The notes below the pieces were generated by a model. That model made no database searches, had not been told where the DNA came from, and was given only the letters and a program-made list of their open reading frames with translations. Shown here one piece after another: positions 27,213-36,006 of a DNA stretch of 43,041 bases. The DNA lies in the NCBI GenBank assembly GCA_021323955.1, contig JAJPKC010000479.1, positions 1 to 43,041 on the forward strand, given 5' to 3'. The stretch comes from Oscillatoriales cyanobacterium Centralia_MAG_596 (GTDB taxonomy: Bacteria; Cyanobacteriota; Cyanobacteriia; Leptolyngbyales; Leptolyngbyaceae). Position 1 is the first letter of the stretch; every line of letters begins with the position of its first letter. A program made the position numbers and the translations under genes.

Positions 27213-27851
27213 ATGGCTTTAGGACATCACAAGCGCGCTGTTGGCACTTTTTCTAGTTATCAATCTGCTGAGACGGCAGTGCGGGAATTGAGAGACAGTG
27301 GATTCCCAATGGATCGTGTTTCAGTCATTGGTAAAGATTCCGATCGTGCGGCTGACATTGCTGGAGCAGACGCCAGTAGTCGGATTAGCGATACAGGCAA
27401 GCATGTGGCTCGCGATACCCAGGCGGATGAAGGTGCAAGAACGGGCGCGGCTACAGGCGGTGCGCTGGGTGGACTTACGGGACTATTGGTTGGATTGGGC
27501 GCGATCGCCATCCCCGGCATTGGCCCTGTGATGCTGGGTGGTGCGGTGGCTACCGCACTGGCAACGGCTATCTCCGGTGGCGCGATCGGTGCTGTAGCCG
27601 GTGGTTTGGTAGGCGCATTGGCTGGCCTGGGCATTCCTGAAGATCGTGCTCGCGTTTATAGCGATCGGGTGTCTAGAGGCGACTATCTGGTAATTGTTGA
27701 CGGCTCGGAAGATGAAATCCGACGCGCCGAGGCCATCCTCAACCAGCGCGGAATCCAGGAATGGGGTGTCTACGACTCGACTGCCAATGATGTCGATTAC
27801 ACGACGGCTCGGACTGGCGACGTTACCACTCGTCGCGACCCATTGCTTTAG
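27213..27851 (+). CDS. General stress protein 17M-like, glycine-rich
   Basis: The 212-residue product starts at ATG 27213, which has AAGGAGG four bases upstream; the longer frame from 27177 lacks this. The N-terminus (HKRAVGTFSSYQSAETAVREL, GFPMDRVSVIGKD) is the 17M/YflT-like domain. The centre (about 85-155) is a Gly/Ala/Ile-rich hydrophobic region (GGALGGLTGLLVGLGAIAIPGIGP and similar) that probably inserts in or associates with membranes. The C-terminus has GDYLVIVDGSEDEIRRAEAIL, a second small fold. It is followed after 79 bases by the BON lipoprotein, and the two may be co-regulated in stress. Function unknown beyond family association. Confidence 0.82.
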   Translation: MALGHHKRAVGTFSSYQSAETAVRELRDSGFPMDRVSVIGKDSDRAADIAGADASSRISDTGKHVARDTQADEGARTGAATGGALGGLTGLLVGLGAIAIPGIGPVMLGGAVATALATAISGGAIGAVAGGLVGALAGLGIPEDRARVYSDRVSRGDYLVIVDGSEDEIRRAEAILNQRGIQEWGVYDSTANDVDYTTARTGDVTTRRDPLL

Positions 27852-27930
27852 TACCTGTCCTTTTACTGGCTTGCAGCGATGGTATGCACGATCTCTGCAA
27901 GCCACTGATTTTTAGATGAGGAATCACACA

Positions 27931-28389
27931 ATGAAAAAGATTATGCCCCTGCTCTTAGGTGGCGTTTTGATGGTTAGCGTGGCTGCTTGCAACAACGCTA
28001 AGACCACCTCCGATGCCCCCAACTCTACTGACAATAATGGTCAGGTGCCGAAGGCTCAGGACGCTCAAAATGCTCAGAAAGATGCTTCGAACGATGTTCG
28101 TAAGAATCAAATGGAGTCTGACATCCGGGCACGTGAGCAGCGTAACGACGTCGGTGGAAGTAAAGACAAACGGGCGGATGGCGACCTGGAAAGCGAAGTG
28201 CGGGATAAGCTGGAAGCTAACATTCCCAACGGTAAACTGACGGTAGACTCCAAGAATGGTGCAGTCACGGTTGCTGGAACAGTGCCGAATCAAGCCCAAC
28301 TGGCCAAAGTAGAACCACTGGCGAAGCAGATCAAAGGCGTCAAGAGTGTTGCGGTGAAGGCAACTGTTGCCGCTCCAAAAGCGCAGTAG
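27931..28389 (+). CDS. BON-domain lipoprotein
   Basis: From ATG 27931 (GAGG eight bases upstream) the product is 152 residues. The lipoprotein signal is MKKIMPLLLGGVLMVSVAAC, Cys at 20. A charged, Asn/Asp/Lys-rich linker follows to about residue 85. A BON domain then runs from DGDLESEVRDKLEANI to GVKSVAVKATV. BON domains bind phospholipid or other hydrophobic ligands and are common in periplasmic stress proteins such as OsmY. It lies downstream of the 17M-like gene, and a good terminator closes the unit. Confidence 0.87.
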   Translation: MKKIMPLLLGGVLMVSVAACNNAKTTSDAPNSTDNNGQVPKAQDAQNAQKDASNDVRKNQMESDIRAREQRNDVGGSKDKRADGDLESEVRDKLEANIPNGKLTVDSKNGAVTVAGTVPNQAQLAKVEPLAKQIKGVKSVAVKATVAAPKAQ

Positions 28390-28437
28390 TAGGCCGATCG
28401 CACTCAATCATCAGTAGATCGACATCGACTGCAATAG

Positions 28438-28473
28438 AGTGTGGCAGGAGTGTTCCTGGCCACACTTTTGTTT
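28438..28473 (+). terminator. Terminator after BON lipoprotein
   Basis: AGTGTGG (28438-28444) pairs with CCACACT (28460-28466). The inner CAGGA/TCCTG stem leaves one unpaired base, and a TTTGTTT tract follows. It lies about 50 bases after the stop and could also serve the convergent gene. Confidence 0.75.
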
Positions 28474-28486
28474 GAGATACGGCGAA

Positions 28487-28795
28487 TCATCGATCGCCCT
28501 GACCCAGGGCTTCGGGAACCCTAACGCCTGGTTCCGAGCCCTGTCCCGTAAGCTGCTGCCAAATGTGGTGTAGGGCGTGATTGACGAGTAGCTTTTCAGC
28601 AATGGAACAGTCGAGTTTTTCCATCAATGGAGCGATGTGGGCGGCCGTTACCATTGGAATGCCGTAGCTTGTGAGAACGGTCTGGTACGACTGATTGCGG
28701 TACGCCTTCACGGGGTCGTGTCCCTGAGCAAGCTGGTTCAGGTATTCGGTATCGGACATGCCGAGATCGACAATAAGCGGCTGATGATTTGGCAT
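28487..28795 (-). CDS. Small conserved-looking protein, function unknown
   Basis: Starting at ATG 28795 gives 102 residues beginning MPNHQPLIVDLGMSDTEYL. The frame stays open further upstream but would then overlap the helicase stop, and the upstream part looks non-coding (Cys/Arg-rich). The middle is predicted helical (YLNQLAQGHDPVKAYRNQSY, MEKLDCSIAEKLLVNHALHHIWQQL). No signal or membrane segment. It sits directly downstream of the Lhr-like helicase gene on the same strand, 150 bases away, so co-transcription is possible. No family recognised. Confidence 0.55.
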   Translation of the reverse strand: MPNHQPLIVDLGMSDTEYLNQLAQGHDPVKAYRNQSYQTVLTSYGIPMVTAAHIAPLMEKLDCSIAEKLLVNHALHHIWQQLTGQGSEPGVRVPEALGQGDR

Positions 28796-28947
28796 AGCGG
28801 TAGGTGTAGTAGCAGCGCGATCGCACAGCGCATTGGATTTCCAGGTCAGAATGCCCCGGAATGCGATCCAACGCTCGAAATCAGACGTGATCGCACACTC
28901 TCTACATCTATCCAAGGATAGAACGCTCCGTAAATCTGCTGCGCTGA

Positions 28948-31137
28948 TTACCAATCTTTCACAATGTCACCGAGTGCTGCAAGATCGAGATAGTCTACCG
29001 TAAAGGCGCGTCGCAGCAGATCGGGCGGTATAAATTCATCGTACTTTTGCAGCTTAGGGACTTCATCGTCGCCCAGCAACGCCTCTGCCTCGATCGCGCG
29101 GTTGGTGATCGACTTGATCTCGTGGTATAAACTCGTCGTTTTACATTTCCCCATATTGACGACCAGGAAATAGGGCGATCGTCCCGACACCCCCTTGATC
29201 TTGAGCGCTTCCCGGCAGTGGAGGCGAAGCAATCGCTCTAACGTCCGTACCGCGATCGTGCCAGCCCAGGGGAGAATGCAGCAGGCGTTTCCTTCCAGGG
29301 GTAAGAGGTGACTACTCGCAATGCCTTCTTTCTGCGCGAGTTTGCGGGCGGCGGCCAGTCGTGCCTTGGCACCGGGTTGCAGGTAGGCATAGTCCATGTC
29401 TTCCAGAAGCGCCTGCCGCATCCGTTGCAATATACGCGTGTGAATGTTGCCGCTGCTGCCCCGCCAGGAGACAGTGGATGCCCCAATCGCGGACTTTACC
29501 TGAATCACCTTGCGCGAGTGGTTAACTTCGACCACCTCCCAGGTGCGTCCGGCTAGCGACAGGCGATCGCCCACGGCAGGTTGAACCACCACGCTGCCCA
29601 ACTCCACCCCATCGCTCCAGACAGCGTAATCTTCGGTGTCGGGAAAGATCGCGTAGAACTTAAAGCTTTTGACAATGCGCTCTGCTGTCATGCCGATTAT
29701 GAGGCCGTTTTCGGGCGTGCGCTGGATGTGGTCAAGCTCGATAAGGTGACGCAGCACTTGGCGAAAGTCGTCCTGGGAAATGGCTCGAAATGGCGGCAGC
29801 GGCAGCACGTGCTGTGCCAGCGCTGCCGGAGACAGTTCGCCCAGGGCCACCAGCGTGCTCAAGGTCTGCTGATAGAGCAGGCTAAAGGGATACTGCAGTG
29901 GGGCAATCGGCTCGATCCACTTTTCCTCCAGGTAAAGCTGGATGACCGCAATGCACTGGAGCAACTGCCACGGAATGAGTTCGGGTAGAGATTCGCCGCC
30001 TGTGGGTTTGTCTTCGGCACACACGAACCGCATATCGGCGGGACTGCCGCGCCGCCCCGATCGCCCCAACCGCTGCAAGAAACTGGACACTGATGGGGGA
30101 GCCTCAAGCTGGATCACGCGATCGAGCTGTCCCAGGTCAATCCCCATTTCAAACGTAACCGTGGCAGCGGTGACAGTCGGACTGGTGCGATCGCGCATGG
30201 CCGTTTCAGCGGCTTCGCGGAGGGGAGCCGCAATGCTGCCGTGGTGGACATGATAGACATCGGGAAAGCCCTTTGCTTCAGCAATTTGTCGCAGAGAGGC
30301 AATGACCGTCTCCGTTTCACTGCGCCCGTTGGCAAAGATCAGACATTTACGGGACTGGCTCTGGTCAAACAAGTAGCGTTGATACGCGCTGAACGTGGAG
30401 TCGCGGGTGTCTCCTTTTGCCCGCACGATCAAGCTTGGCGTGTAGAAATGCTCCAGCGCCAGTTGAATGGTGCGTGGTTTGGCGGGGATCTGGGGCGTAA
30501 TGACGGGTCGATTTGTCCCCGATCGCAGCCAGTCTTCGGCCATAGTGTAATCCCCCAGCGTGGCAGACAGTCCAATCCGACGGGGATGGTTGTCTGTCAG
30601 GCGGGCCAACCGCGAGAGTTGGCAGAGAATTTGGGCACCGCGATCGGAGCCAATAAAGGCATGAATCTCATCAATGATGACAAAACGCAAATCCCCAAAC
30701 AGACGCTTCAGCTCTGTACTCTGGTTAATCAGCAAGCTTTCCAATGATTCGGGTGTAATTTGCAGAATGCCCTTGGGCCGCTTGAGCAAATTCTTTTTGC
30801 GGCTCTGCACCACGTCGCCATGCCATGCCCAGACTGGGATCTCTGCTTGTTTGAGGAGGTCTGTGAGGCGATCGAACTGGTCATTGATCAAGGCTTTGAT
30901 CGGGCCAATGTAGATCGCTCCCACGGTGGTCGGTGGATCGTCGTGCAGCCGCGTCAGTACGGGGAGAAATGCCGCTTCGGTCTTGCCCGATGCCGTTCCG
31001 GCGGCAATCAGCAGGTGAGCATCCGTGTCAAACAAGACCCGACAGGCTTCAACTTGTACCGGGCGCAGGTCTGTCCAACCCTGGCTGTAGATAAATTCTT
31101 GAATGAATGGCGCAAGCCGATAGTAAGGAGAAGTCAT
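28948..31137 (-). CDS. Lhr-like superfamily 2 DEAD/DEAH helicase (BrxHI-like)
   Basis: The 729-residue protein has the Lhr-type helicase core. Seen are the Q-motif region RPVQVEACRVLF, Walker A GTASGKTEAAF, IGPIKALINDQFDRL, TPESLESLL, a DEIH box in VIIDEIHAFIGSDRG, SATLGD, and the helicase C motif FLQRLGRSGRRG. The C-terminal 250 residues contain a winged-helix/Lhr-core-like part. At about 730 residues it is much shorter than full Lhr and resembles the helicases paired with DUF2791-type ATPases in BREX type 2 (brxHI) and TerB-linked clusters (recalled knowledge). Its likely partner is the ATPase gene 750 bases upstream, with only a small plus-strand gene between. Confidence 0.85.
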   Translation of the reverse strand: MTSPYYRLAPFIQEFIYSQGWTDLRPVQVEACRVLFDTDAHLLIAAGTASGKTEAAFLPVLTRLHDDPPTTVGAIYIGPIKALINDQFDRLTDLLKQAEIPVWAWHGDVVQSRKKNLLKRPKGILQITPESLESLLINQSTELKRLFGDLRFVIIDEIHAFIGSDRGAQILCQLSRLARLTDNHPRRIGLSATLGDYTMAEDWLRSGTNRPVITPQIPAKPRTIQLALEHFYTPSLIVRAKGDTRDSTFSAYQRYLFDQSQSRKCLIFANGRSETETVIASLRQIAEAKGFPDVYHVHHGSIAAPLREAAETAMRDRTSPTVTAATVTFEMGIDLGQLDRVIQLEAPPSVSSFLQRLGRSGRRGSPADMRFVCAEDKPTGGESLPELIPWQLLQCIAVIQLYLEEKWIEPIAPLQYPFSLLYQQTLSTLVALGELSPAALAQHVLPLPPFRAISQDDFRQVLRHLIELDHIQRTPENGLIIGMTAERIVKSFKFYAIFPDTEDYAVWSDGVELGSVVVQPAVGDRLSLAGRTWEVVEVNHSRKVIQVKSAIGASTVSWRGSSGNIHTRILQRMRQALLEDMDYAYLQPGAKARLAAARKLAQKEGIASSHLLPLEGNACCILPWAGTIAVRTLERLLRLHCREALKIKGVSGRSPYFLVVNMGKCKTTSLYHEIKSITNRAIEAEALLGDDEVPKLQKYDEFIPPDLLRRAFTVDYLDLAALGDIVKDW

Positions 31138-31528
31138 AGTCCATCCAATCGATCGCGGGACATTACCGCTGGAAATGCACGCTGGTTGAAGGGTTGAGTC
31201 TGGCGAAAACGATCGTTTGGGTCAGAAGGCCGAGAACACAGCCCATCGAGAACACAGCCCATCAACCCAATAAATAGCTACAGCATATAGTCTCGGTTGG
31301 CGTTCTGGCTTGCCGCTGTACACAGTAGATGACGATGGCGATCGCAGCCGTTCTGAGAATCAATTGAAGTCGCTGTATCCAGCTTTACAAGCAATATTAA
31401 ATCTTTCAGTTGTTATAAAGATTGAGTTTAATGGGCGATATACTCTTTGGCAAAAGTGAATTCCGCTCAAACATTGCATGTTTGTCTGTTGAGCAATCGC
31501 TAATAGAGTCTTAGGAGAATTGCAGATT
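31138..31528. other. 391-base intergenic region upstream of GlsB-like gene and Lhr-like helicase
   Basis: The two flanking genes diverge, so both promoters lie here. It contains a perfect 16-bp tandem repeat, listed separately, and an AT-rich stretch (31370-31440) with a TATAAA element around 31418, close to the plus-strand gene. No coding frame is called. Confidence 0.45.
31231..31262. repeat. Perfect 16-bp tandem direct repeat
   Basis: CGAGAACACAGCCCAT occurs twice without a gap (31231-31246 and 31247-31262), about 95 bases upstream of the helicase start. It may be a slippage duplication or a doubled protein site. Confidence 0.8.
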
Positions 31529-31798
31529 ATGAATCTTATTGCGTGGATTATTTTAGGATTGGTGGCTGGCGCGATCGCAAAAGCAATCTATCCCGGCACT
31601 CAGGGTGGTGGGATCCTGGCAACGCTGGTGTTGGGTGTTGTCGGCGCATTTATTGGCGGTACGCTGTTTACGTTGCTGACAACCGGGACACTGGCGTTAG
31701 CGGCTCCTGGCTTCAGTATTGGCGGCATACTTGTGGCGATTGTTGGCGCAATTATTGCGATCTATCTGTGGAGTTTAATTAGCCGTCGGGCTGCTTAA
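31529..31798 (+). CDS. GlsB/YeaQ/YmgE-type small stress-response membrane protein
   Basis: The 89-residue protein, from ATG 31529 with AGGAG 11 bases upstream, is almost entirely hydrophobic. It has the transglycosylase-associated-protein pattern: MNLIAWIILGLVAGAIAKAIYPG, GGILATLVLGVVGAFIGG, IGGILVAIVGAIIAIYLW. Three membrane helices are expected. The family is induced by stress in many bacteria, and its molecular function is not established. It lies on the opposite strand between the BrxD-like ATPase and the Lhr-like helicase, interrupting what would otherwise be a two-gene unit. Confidence 0.88.
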   Translation: MNLIAWIILGLVAGAIAKAIYPGTQGGGILATLVLGVVGAFIGGTLFTLLTTGTLALAAPGFSIGGILVAIVGAIIAIYLWSLISRRAA

Positions 31799-31890
31799 AA
31801 CCCTGAACGGTTGTTAATCGAAGCGCAACATTTGATCATCGGTCTTGAACACGTTTCAGAGATTGAGGGTAGGTGTTGCGCGTTTGCATT

Positions 31891-33219
31891 TTATACCGTA
31901 AATTCGGCGAATTCATTGCTCTCGTCGATCGCGTTTTGCGATTGCGATCGTGACGGTTGGAACGTCGAGCTGTGAATAATTTGGCTAAGCGTCATCTTCG
32001 GATGCTGCTGGAGGATGCTGAGCACGCTCATGAAATCACGCACCACTTCACCAGGCGTGAGTAAGGTTTCGGCACCAACGCGGCTGGCGATCGCGCTCAA
32101 AAAATCTTGCAGCTCGCGCTCTGTTAAGCGTGGCTTGGTGTCGTGGTGGGTGGCATGGATCTCCGATAACCGCTGCAGCAGTCGCAGAATGTCTTCCTGC
32201 GTCAGGGGTTCCAGCCGGATCGCCGGCCCCGAGACATCTTCCACCCCTCCTTTCACAAACCGACTTTTGGCCGTGCGGCGCTGCCAGGCCGGGTCACTGT
32301 ACAGCCCTCGACGGGGGTCTTCCAGCAGTTGCGGGGTGCCGCCGATAATGGTGCCCAGATGCCCAACGCGGCCCTGCATCGAGTCATTAAACATCGCCAG
32401 CAGCTTATCGTAGTTGTTCTGACGCGACACAGCTGTAGTGATTTTATACAGATGAATGGCCTCATCTAAAAAAATCAGCAGCCCCTTGTAGCCAATGTCC
32501 GCGACGAACCGGGCAAAGAGCTTGATGTAGTCGTACCAGGTCTCATCATCGATAATGACCCGCACTCCCAGTGCCGCCCTTGCCTCTGTCTTCGTGGCAA
32601 ACTCACCCCGCAGCCAGCGGAGAGCCGCCGCTTTCTTGCTGTCGTCATCCGTGCGGTAGCCAGACCAGTAAGCGATGATCACGTTGGCAAACTCAAAGCC
32701 ATTCACCAGATCGGCCACGTCCTTGACCACTTCGCGGATCTTCGCTTCAACCTGGCCATCGAAGCCATCGTCGTTTGGTTTTTTTCCGGTTTCCTGAGCG
32801 ACCTGCGTTTGAATGCCAGCAATCCAGCGTTCCAGGATGATGGTCAGTGCGCCGCCATCGGGACGACTCTTGGTTGCCAGGTTATGCATTAGCTCCCGGT
32901 AGGTGGCAAGACTGGCCCCGTTGCTGCCAGCCAACCGCCGCTCTGGGGTGAGGTCTGCGTCCGCAACGACAAAGCCCTGCTCCATTGCATGGTTGCGGAG
33001 CAGTTGCAGCGTGAAGCTTTTGCCCGCGCCGTACCGTCCAACGACAAAGCGAAAGCTGGCTCCACCCCCAGCAATGGCCTCCAGGTCTTGCAGCAGTGCC
33101 TGCACTTCCCGTTCGCGCCCCACGGCGATATGTTCCAGCCCCACACGGGGCACTACGCCAGCGCTGAGCGCATTGATCAGCGCGGTCGAGACTCGTTTGG
33201 AAAGTTTTTGAGAAGACAT
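31891..33219 (-). CDS. BrxD-like (DUF2791) P-loop ATPase
   Basis: The 442-residue protein matches the BREX-system ATP-binding (DUF2791) family. It opens with ALINALSAGVVPRVGLEHIAVGRERE, has Walker A GRYGAGKSFTLQLL and a Walker B-type LLIFLDEAIHLYKI. Also visible are the sensor-like GTIIGGTPQLLEDPRRGLYSD and the arginine-rich WQRRTAKSRF. The C-terminal part contains a regulated helical lid (LLTPGEVVRDFMSVLSILQQ). This ATPase family is known from BREX type 2 and TerB-linked DNA-processing clusters, usually with an Lhr-like helicase. Here the helicase lies downstream on the same strand. No PglZ, PglX methylase or other BREX core gene is in the window. Confidence 0.85.
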   Translation of the reverse strand: MSSQKLSKRVSTALINALSAGVVPRVGLEHIAVGREREVQALLQDLEAIAGGGASFRFVVGRYGAGKSFTLQLLRNHAMEQGFVVADADLTPERRLAGSNGASLATYRELMHNLATKSRPDGGALTIILERWIAGIQTQVAQETGKKPNDDGFDGQVEAKIREVVKDVADLVNGFEFANVIIAYWSGYRTDDDSKKAAALRWLRGEFATKTEARAALGVRVIIDDETWYDYIKLFARFVADIGYKGLLIFLDEAIHLYKITTAVSRQNNYDKLLAMFNDSMQGRVGHLGTIIGGTPQLLEDPRRGLYSDPAWQRRTAKSRFVKGGVEDVSGPAIRLEPLTQEDILRLLQRLSEIHATHHDTKPRLTERELQDFLSAIASRVGAETLLTPGEVVRDFMSVLSILQQHPKMTLSQIIHSSTFQPSRSQSQNAIDESNEFAEFTV

Positions 33220-33677
33220 GGGCGTTGAAATGCTAGGTTCATTTGTACCAGGGCGATCGCCTATTCACCATAGTAAGACCTGAAACGCCATAACCTTGCA
33301 TTCCCGTGCAGGATTCATCATGATGGCGATACCGAAAGATTTAAACAATGCAGTCGATCAACACGGTAATTTCACGGAATAGTGTGCTCGATCATACGAA
33401 AAGCTTGCTAGGATTTGATCACGTTGGATAGCGCCGTGCCCCCTCTTAATTCGGTGCAAGGTTTCGATTACGTCTTTGTTGCTTATGCTCTCGGCAACGA
33501 CGTAAAGGCCCTCGGCGATGACGTAAAGATGGCAAAGGATTGATTGCCAACTGGACGCTTAGAGTGCAAACGGCTCCGTTCCCTGTATCGTTCACCCGTT
33601 GAAATTTCTACTCATTGTGTAGATAATGTGCGACTGTCGATCGCTACAGGTCGGCCCGAATTCGTTTTTGAATACCT
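33220..33677. other. 458-base intergenic region between BrxD-like and histidine kinase genes
   Basis: The flanking genes diverge. An imperfect 18-bp direct repeat (33490-33507 and 33511-33528, two mismatches, period 21) is present. In one frame it encodes the doubled peptide LGxDVK within a 35-45 codon open frame ending at TGA 33541-33543. A pseudogene remnant or tiny peptide is possible but unsupported. No terminator seen. Confidence 0.4.
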
Positions 33678-35651
33678 ATGCTTCAGCACTCAGACTGGTC
33701 TACCCGGACGTGTACCGCCTCACCCTTCGATCAAAAGGTGGATGCAGCCTGCTGGACAGCGCCGATGGTTTCAGACGGGTTCAGACTGCGGCAGCTTGAA
33801 GCCGATCTGGACAGCGAACGCTGCCTGAATCAGTTGGGGCAGCGCTTGAATGCCTGTGTGTCGGCGGCTCTGACGGCAGAGCAGACCGTCACCGTACCCT
33901 ATACTGCGCTGCTTTCGCAAATTTTAGTGGATGTGCTGAGTGCAGCGCAAGGTGTTGCATGGGCTGCTGTGCTGTTGGCAGATGATCGGCATGCTCCGAT
34001 GGATGCCGATCGATCGGCGACGGTTGTGGTGCGTGCGGTTGCGTCTGCGCCTGCTGAGGCCGAACTGCCAGACGCCTTATTGGGTACGATCAGCCCCACT
34101 CCTCTCACGGTTGGGCAGCCGTTTACAGCCCGACAAATTGGTGACTGGCAGGCGCAATGCCCCAATTGCCTCTGGCCGATTGAGGTGGGTGCGGCGCTGG
34201 TTGGCTGGCTGTGGCTGGCTCCGGCAGTCGATCCATCCGAGCGACTGGACGCCGAATTAGCGGCCTACAGCGATTGTTTGCGATCGCGGTTGGTCGCACA
34301 GAGCCTCGATCGATACATCACAGCGCTGCATCAGATCGAACTCATCCAGCAGCAGATGCAGCAGCAGATGGCGTTAACCAACCGCAATCGGGAACTGGCG
34401 CAAACCAATCAGCTAAAAAGCGAATTTTTAGCCAACACCAGTCATGAGATCCGCACACCGCTGAGTTCGATTTTGGGCTTCACCCATTTAATGCGAGAGC
34501 AGGGCTTCAGCCCAAATAATTTGCGGCATCAGGAATACCTCAACATTATTCTGTCCAGTGGTCAGCATTTACTCGCGCTGATCAACGACATTTTGGATTT
34601 GTCTAAAATCGAGGCAAACCAACTCGACCTGCACTGGGAACCCGTGGCGGTCAAAGCGGTGTGTCAGACAGCAATGACGCTGGTACGTGAGAAGGCCAAT
34701 GACAAGGGCCTCGCCCTCAAACTTGAGATTGCTCCCGATGTGGAGTCGTTTGTGGCCGATGCGCTCAGACTCAAGCAAATGCTGTTCAATCTGCTGTCCA
34801 ATGCACTGAAGTTTACGCCAAAGGTCAGCGTGGGGCTTCAGGTTACAGCGATCGAAAATCATCTGCACTTTAGCGTCTGGGACACGGGAACCGGGATTTC
34901 GGATGAGCAACAGCAGTTGCTGTTCCGCCCGTATTCTCAGATCGCAAATGCGGCGGCGGGTCGTGATGAGGGGACGGGGTTGGGACTGGCGCTCACACAA
35001 AAACTTGCAGAGCTGCACGGTGGTTGGGTGGAAGTGAGTTCCAGCCTGGGTTGGGGGTCACGCTTTACGGTGGTATTGCCGCTGGTGCCGATCGCGCCGA
35101 CCGATAGCAATAGTATCGCCGATCACCCAATGCAGACGCACCCCGCTCAATTGCCGCCGCGATCGTCAGCCGATTGCTCAGACGCAGTGGCCCCAGACGC
35201 GATCGCGCTCATCCACCCAGAGTCCACACCCCGCGGTGATCGTTACCCGTCGAACGCCAGCAAGGTGGTGGCTCGGTCAAACCATCTTTTGCTGGTTGAG
35301 GATAATATCTACAACGCAAAACTGATGCTGACGTACCTGGGTAAGCTGGGCTACGAGCTGACCTGGGTAAAAGATGGCGTCGCGATGCGACAGGCGTTGG
35401 CGCGATCGCTGCCCGCACTCATTCTCATGGATATCCACCTGCCTGGAGAAGATGGGTTAGCCTTAACGCAGCAGTTGAAGGCCGATAAGCGCTATCAATC
35501 CATCCCCATCATTGCGCAAACGGCAATGGCCATGACGGGCGATCGTGCCCTCTGTATCGAAGCGGGAACGGTGGAATACATCTCGAAACCCATTGATCTC
35601 AAAACTCTGGCCCAACTAATCGGTCGATATGTCGAGGGTTTGAAGGATTAA
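33678..35651 (+). CDS. Hybrid histidine kinase with GAF-like input and receiver domain
   Basis: The 657-residue protein has a GAF-like N-terminal region (about 40-215), a helical linker (QIELIQQQMQQQMALTNRNREL) and a HisKA domain with SHEIRTPLSSILGF, phospho-acceptor His256. The HATPase domain has N-box LLSNALKFTP, G1 DTGTGI and G2 GTGLGLALTQKL. The C-terminal receiver has LLLVEDN and LILMDIHLPG with phospho-acceptor Asp585. There is no membrane segment, so it senses a cytoplasmic signal. No tetrapyrrole-binding Cys was clearly identified. Start at ATG 33678 is uncertain; ATG 33765 is an alternative. No output DNA-binding domain is fused and none is adjacent, so its target is unknown. Confidence 0.9.
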   Translation: MLQHSDWSTRTCTASPFDQKVDAACWTAPMVSDGFRLRQLEADLDSERCLNQLGQRLNACVSAALTAEQTVTVPYTALLSQILVDVLSAAQGVAWAAVLLADDRHAPMDADRSATVVVRAVASAPAEAELPDALLGTISPTPLTVGQPFTARQIGDWQAQCPNCLWPIEVGAALVGWLWLAPAVDPSERLDAELAAYSDCLRSRLVAQSLDRYITALHQIELIQQQMQQQMALTNRNRELAQTNQLKSEFLANTSHEIRTPLSSILGFTHLMREQGFSPNNLRHQEYLNIILSSGQHLLALINDILDLSKIEANQLDLHWEPVAVKAVCQTAMTLVREKANDKGLALKLEIAPDVESFVADALRLKQMLFNLLSNALKFTPKVSVGLQVTAIENHLHFSVWDTGTGISDEQQQLLFRPYSQIANAAAGRDEGTGLGLALTQKLAELHGGWVEVSSSLGWGSRFTVVLPLVPIAPTDSNSIADHPMQTHPAQLPPRSSADCSDAVAPDAIALIHPESTPRGDRYPSNASKVVARSNHLLLVEDNIYNAKLMLTYLGKLGYELTWVKDGVAMRQALARSLPALILMDIHLPGEDGLALTQQLKADKRYQSIPIIAQTAMAMTGDRALCIEAGTVEYISKPIDLKTLAQLIGRYVEGLKD

Positions 35652-36006
35652 ACGTTGCGCGATGTTTGGATGACTGAGCCGCACCTGCGAGTTGGGGGGT
35701 GGGGTGTAAGGATGCTGACGACGCTATTCGCAAAAGAATCGATCTAATCCCTGGGTTTTGCGTGGAGATGGGTGGCGCAATACCATACGTGTTACTGCAG
35801 GCGGGTTGCTGGTCAAGGTGCAAGATGGCATTATGGGGCAAAAGGTGATGCATTTGTATCACTTGAGCGATGATTGAAATCGCTGTTGCCATCCAACGTG
35901 TGGCAGCGGCGAGTCAAAACGTTGACCTGGCTCACCTGATGTTGCGGTTTGCGGTGTCCTCAGCGTTCTGGCCAAAGCTTATATTCTGTCCTCGTGTTTC
36001 TTTTCT
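35652..36006. other. 355-base intergenic region between histidine kinase and NurA-domain gene
   Basis: Both neighbours are on the plus strand. No coding frame, repeat or clear terminator was seen. It presumably holds the promoter of the NurA gene. Confidence 0.4.
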
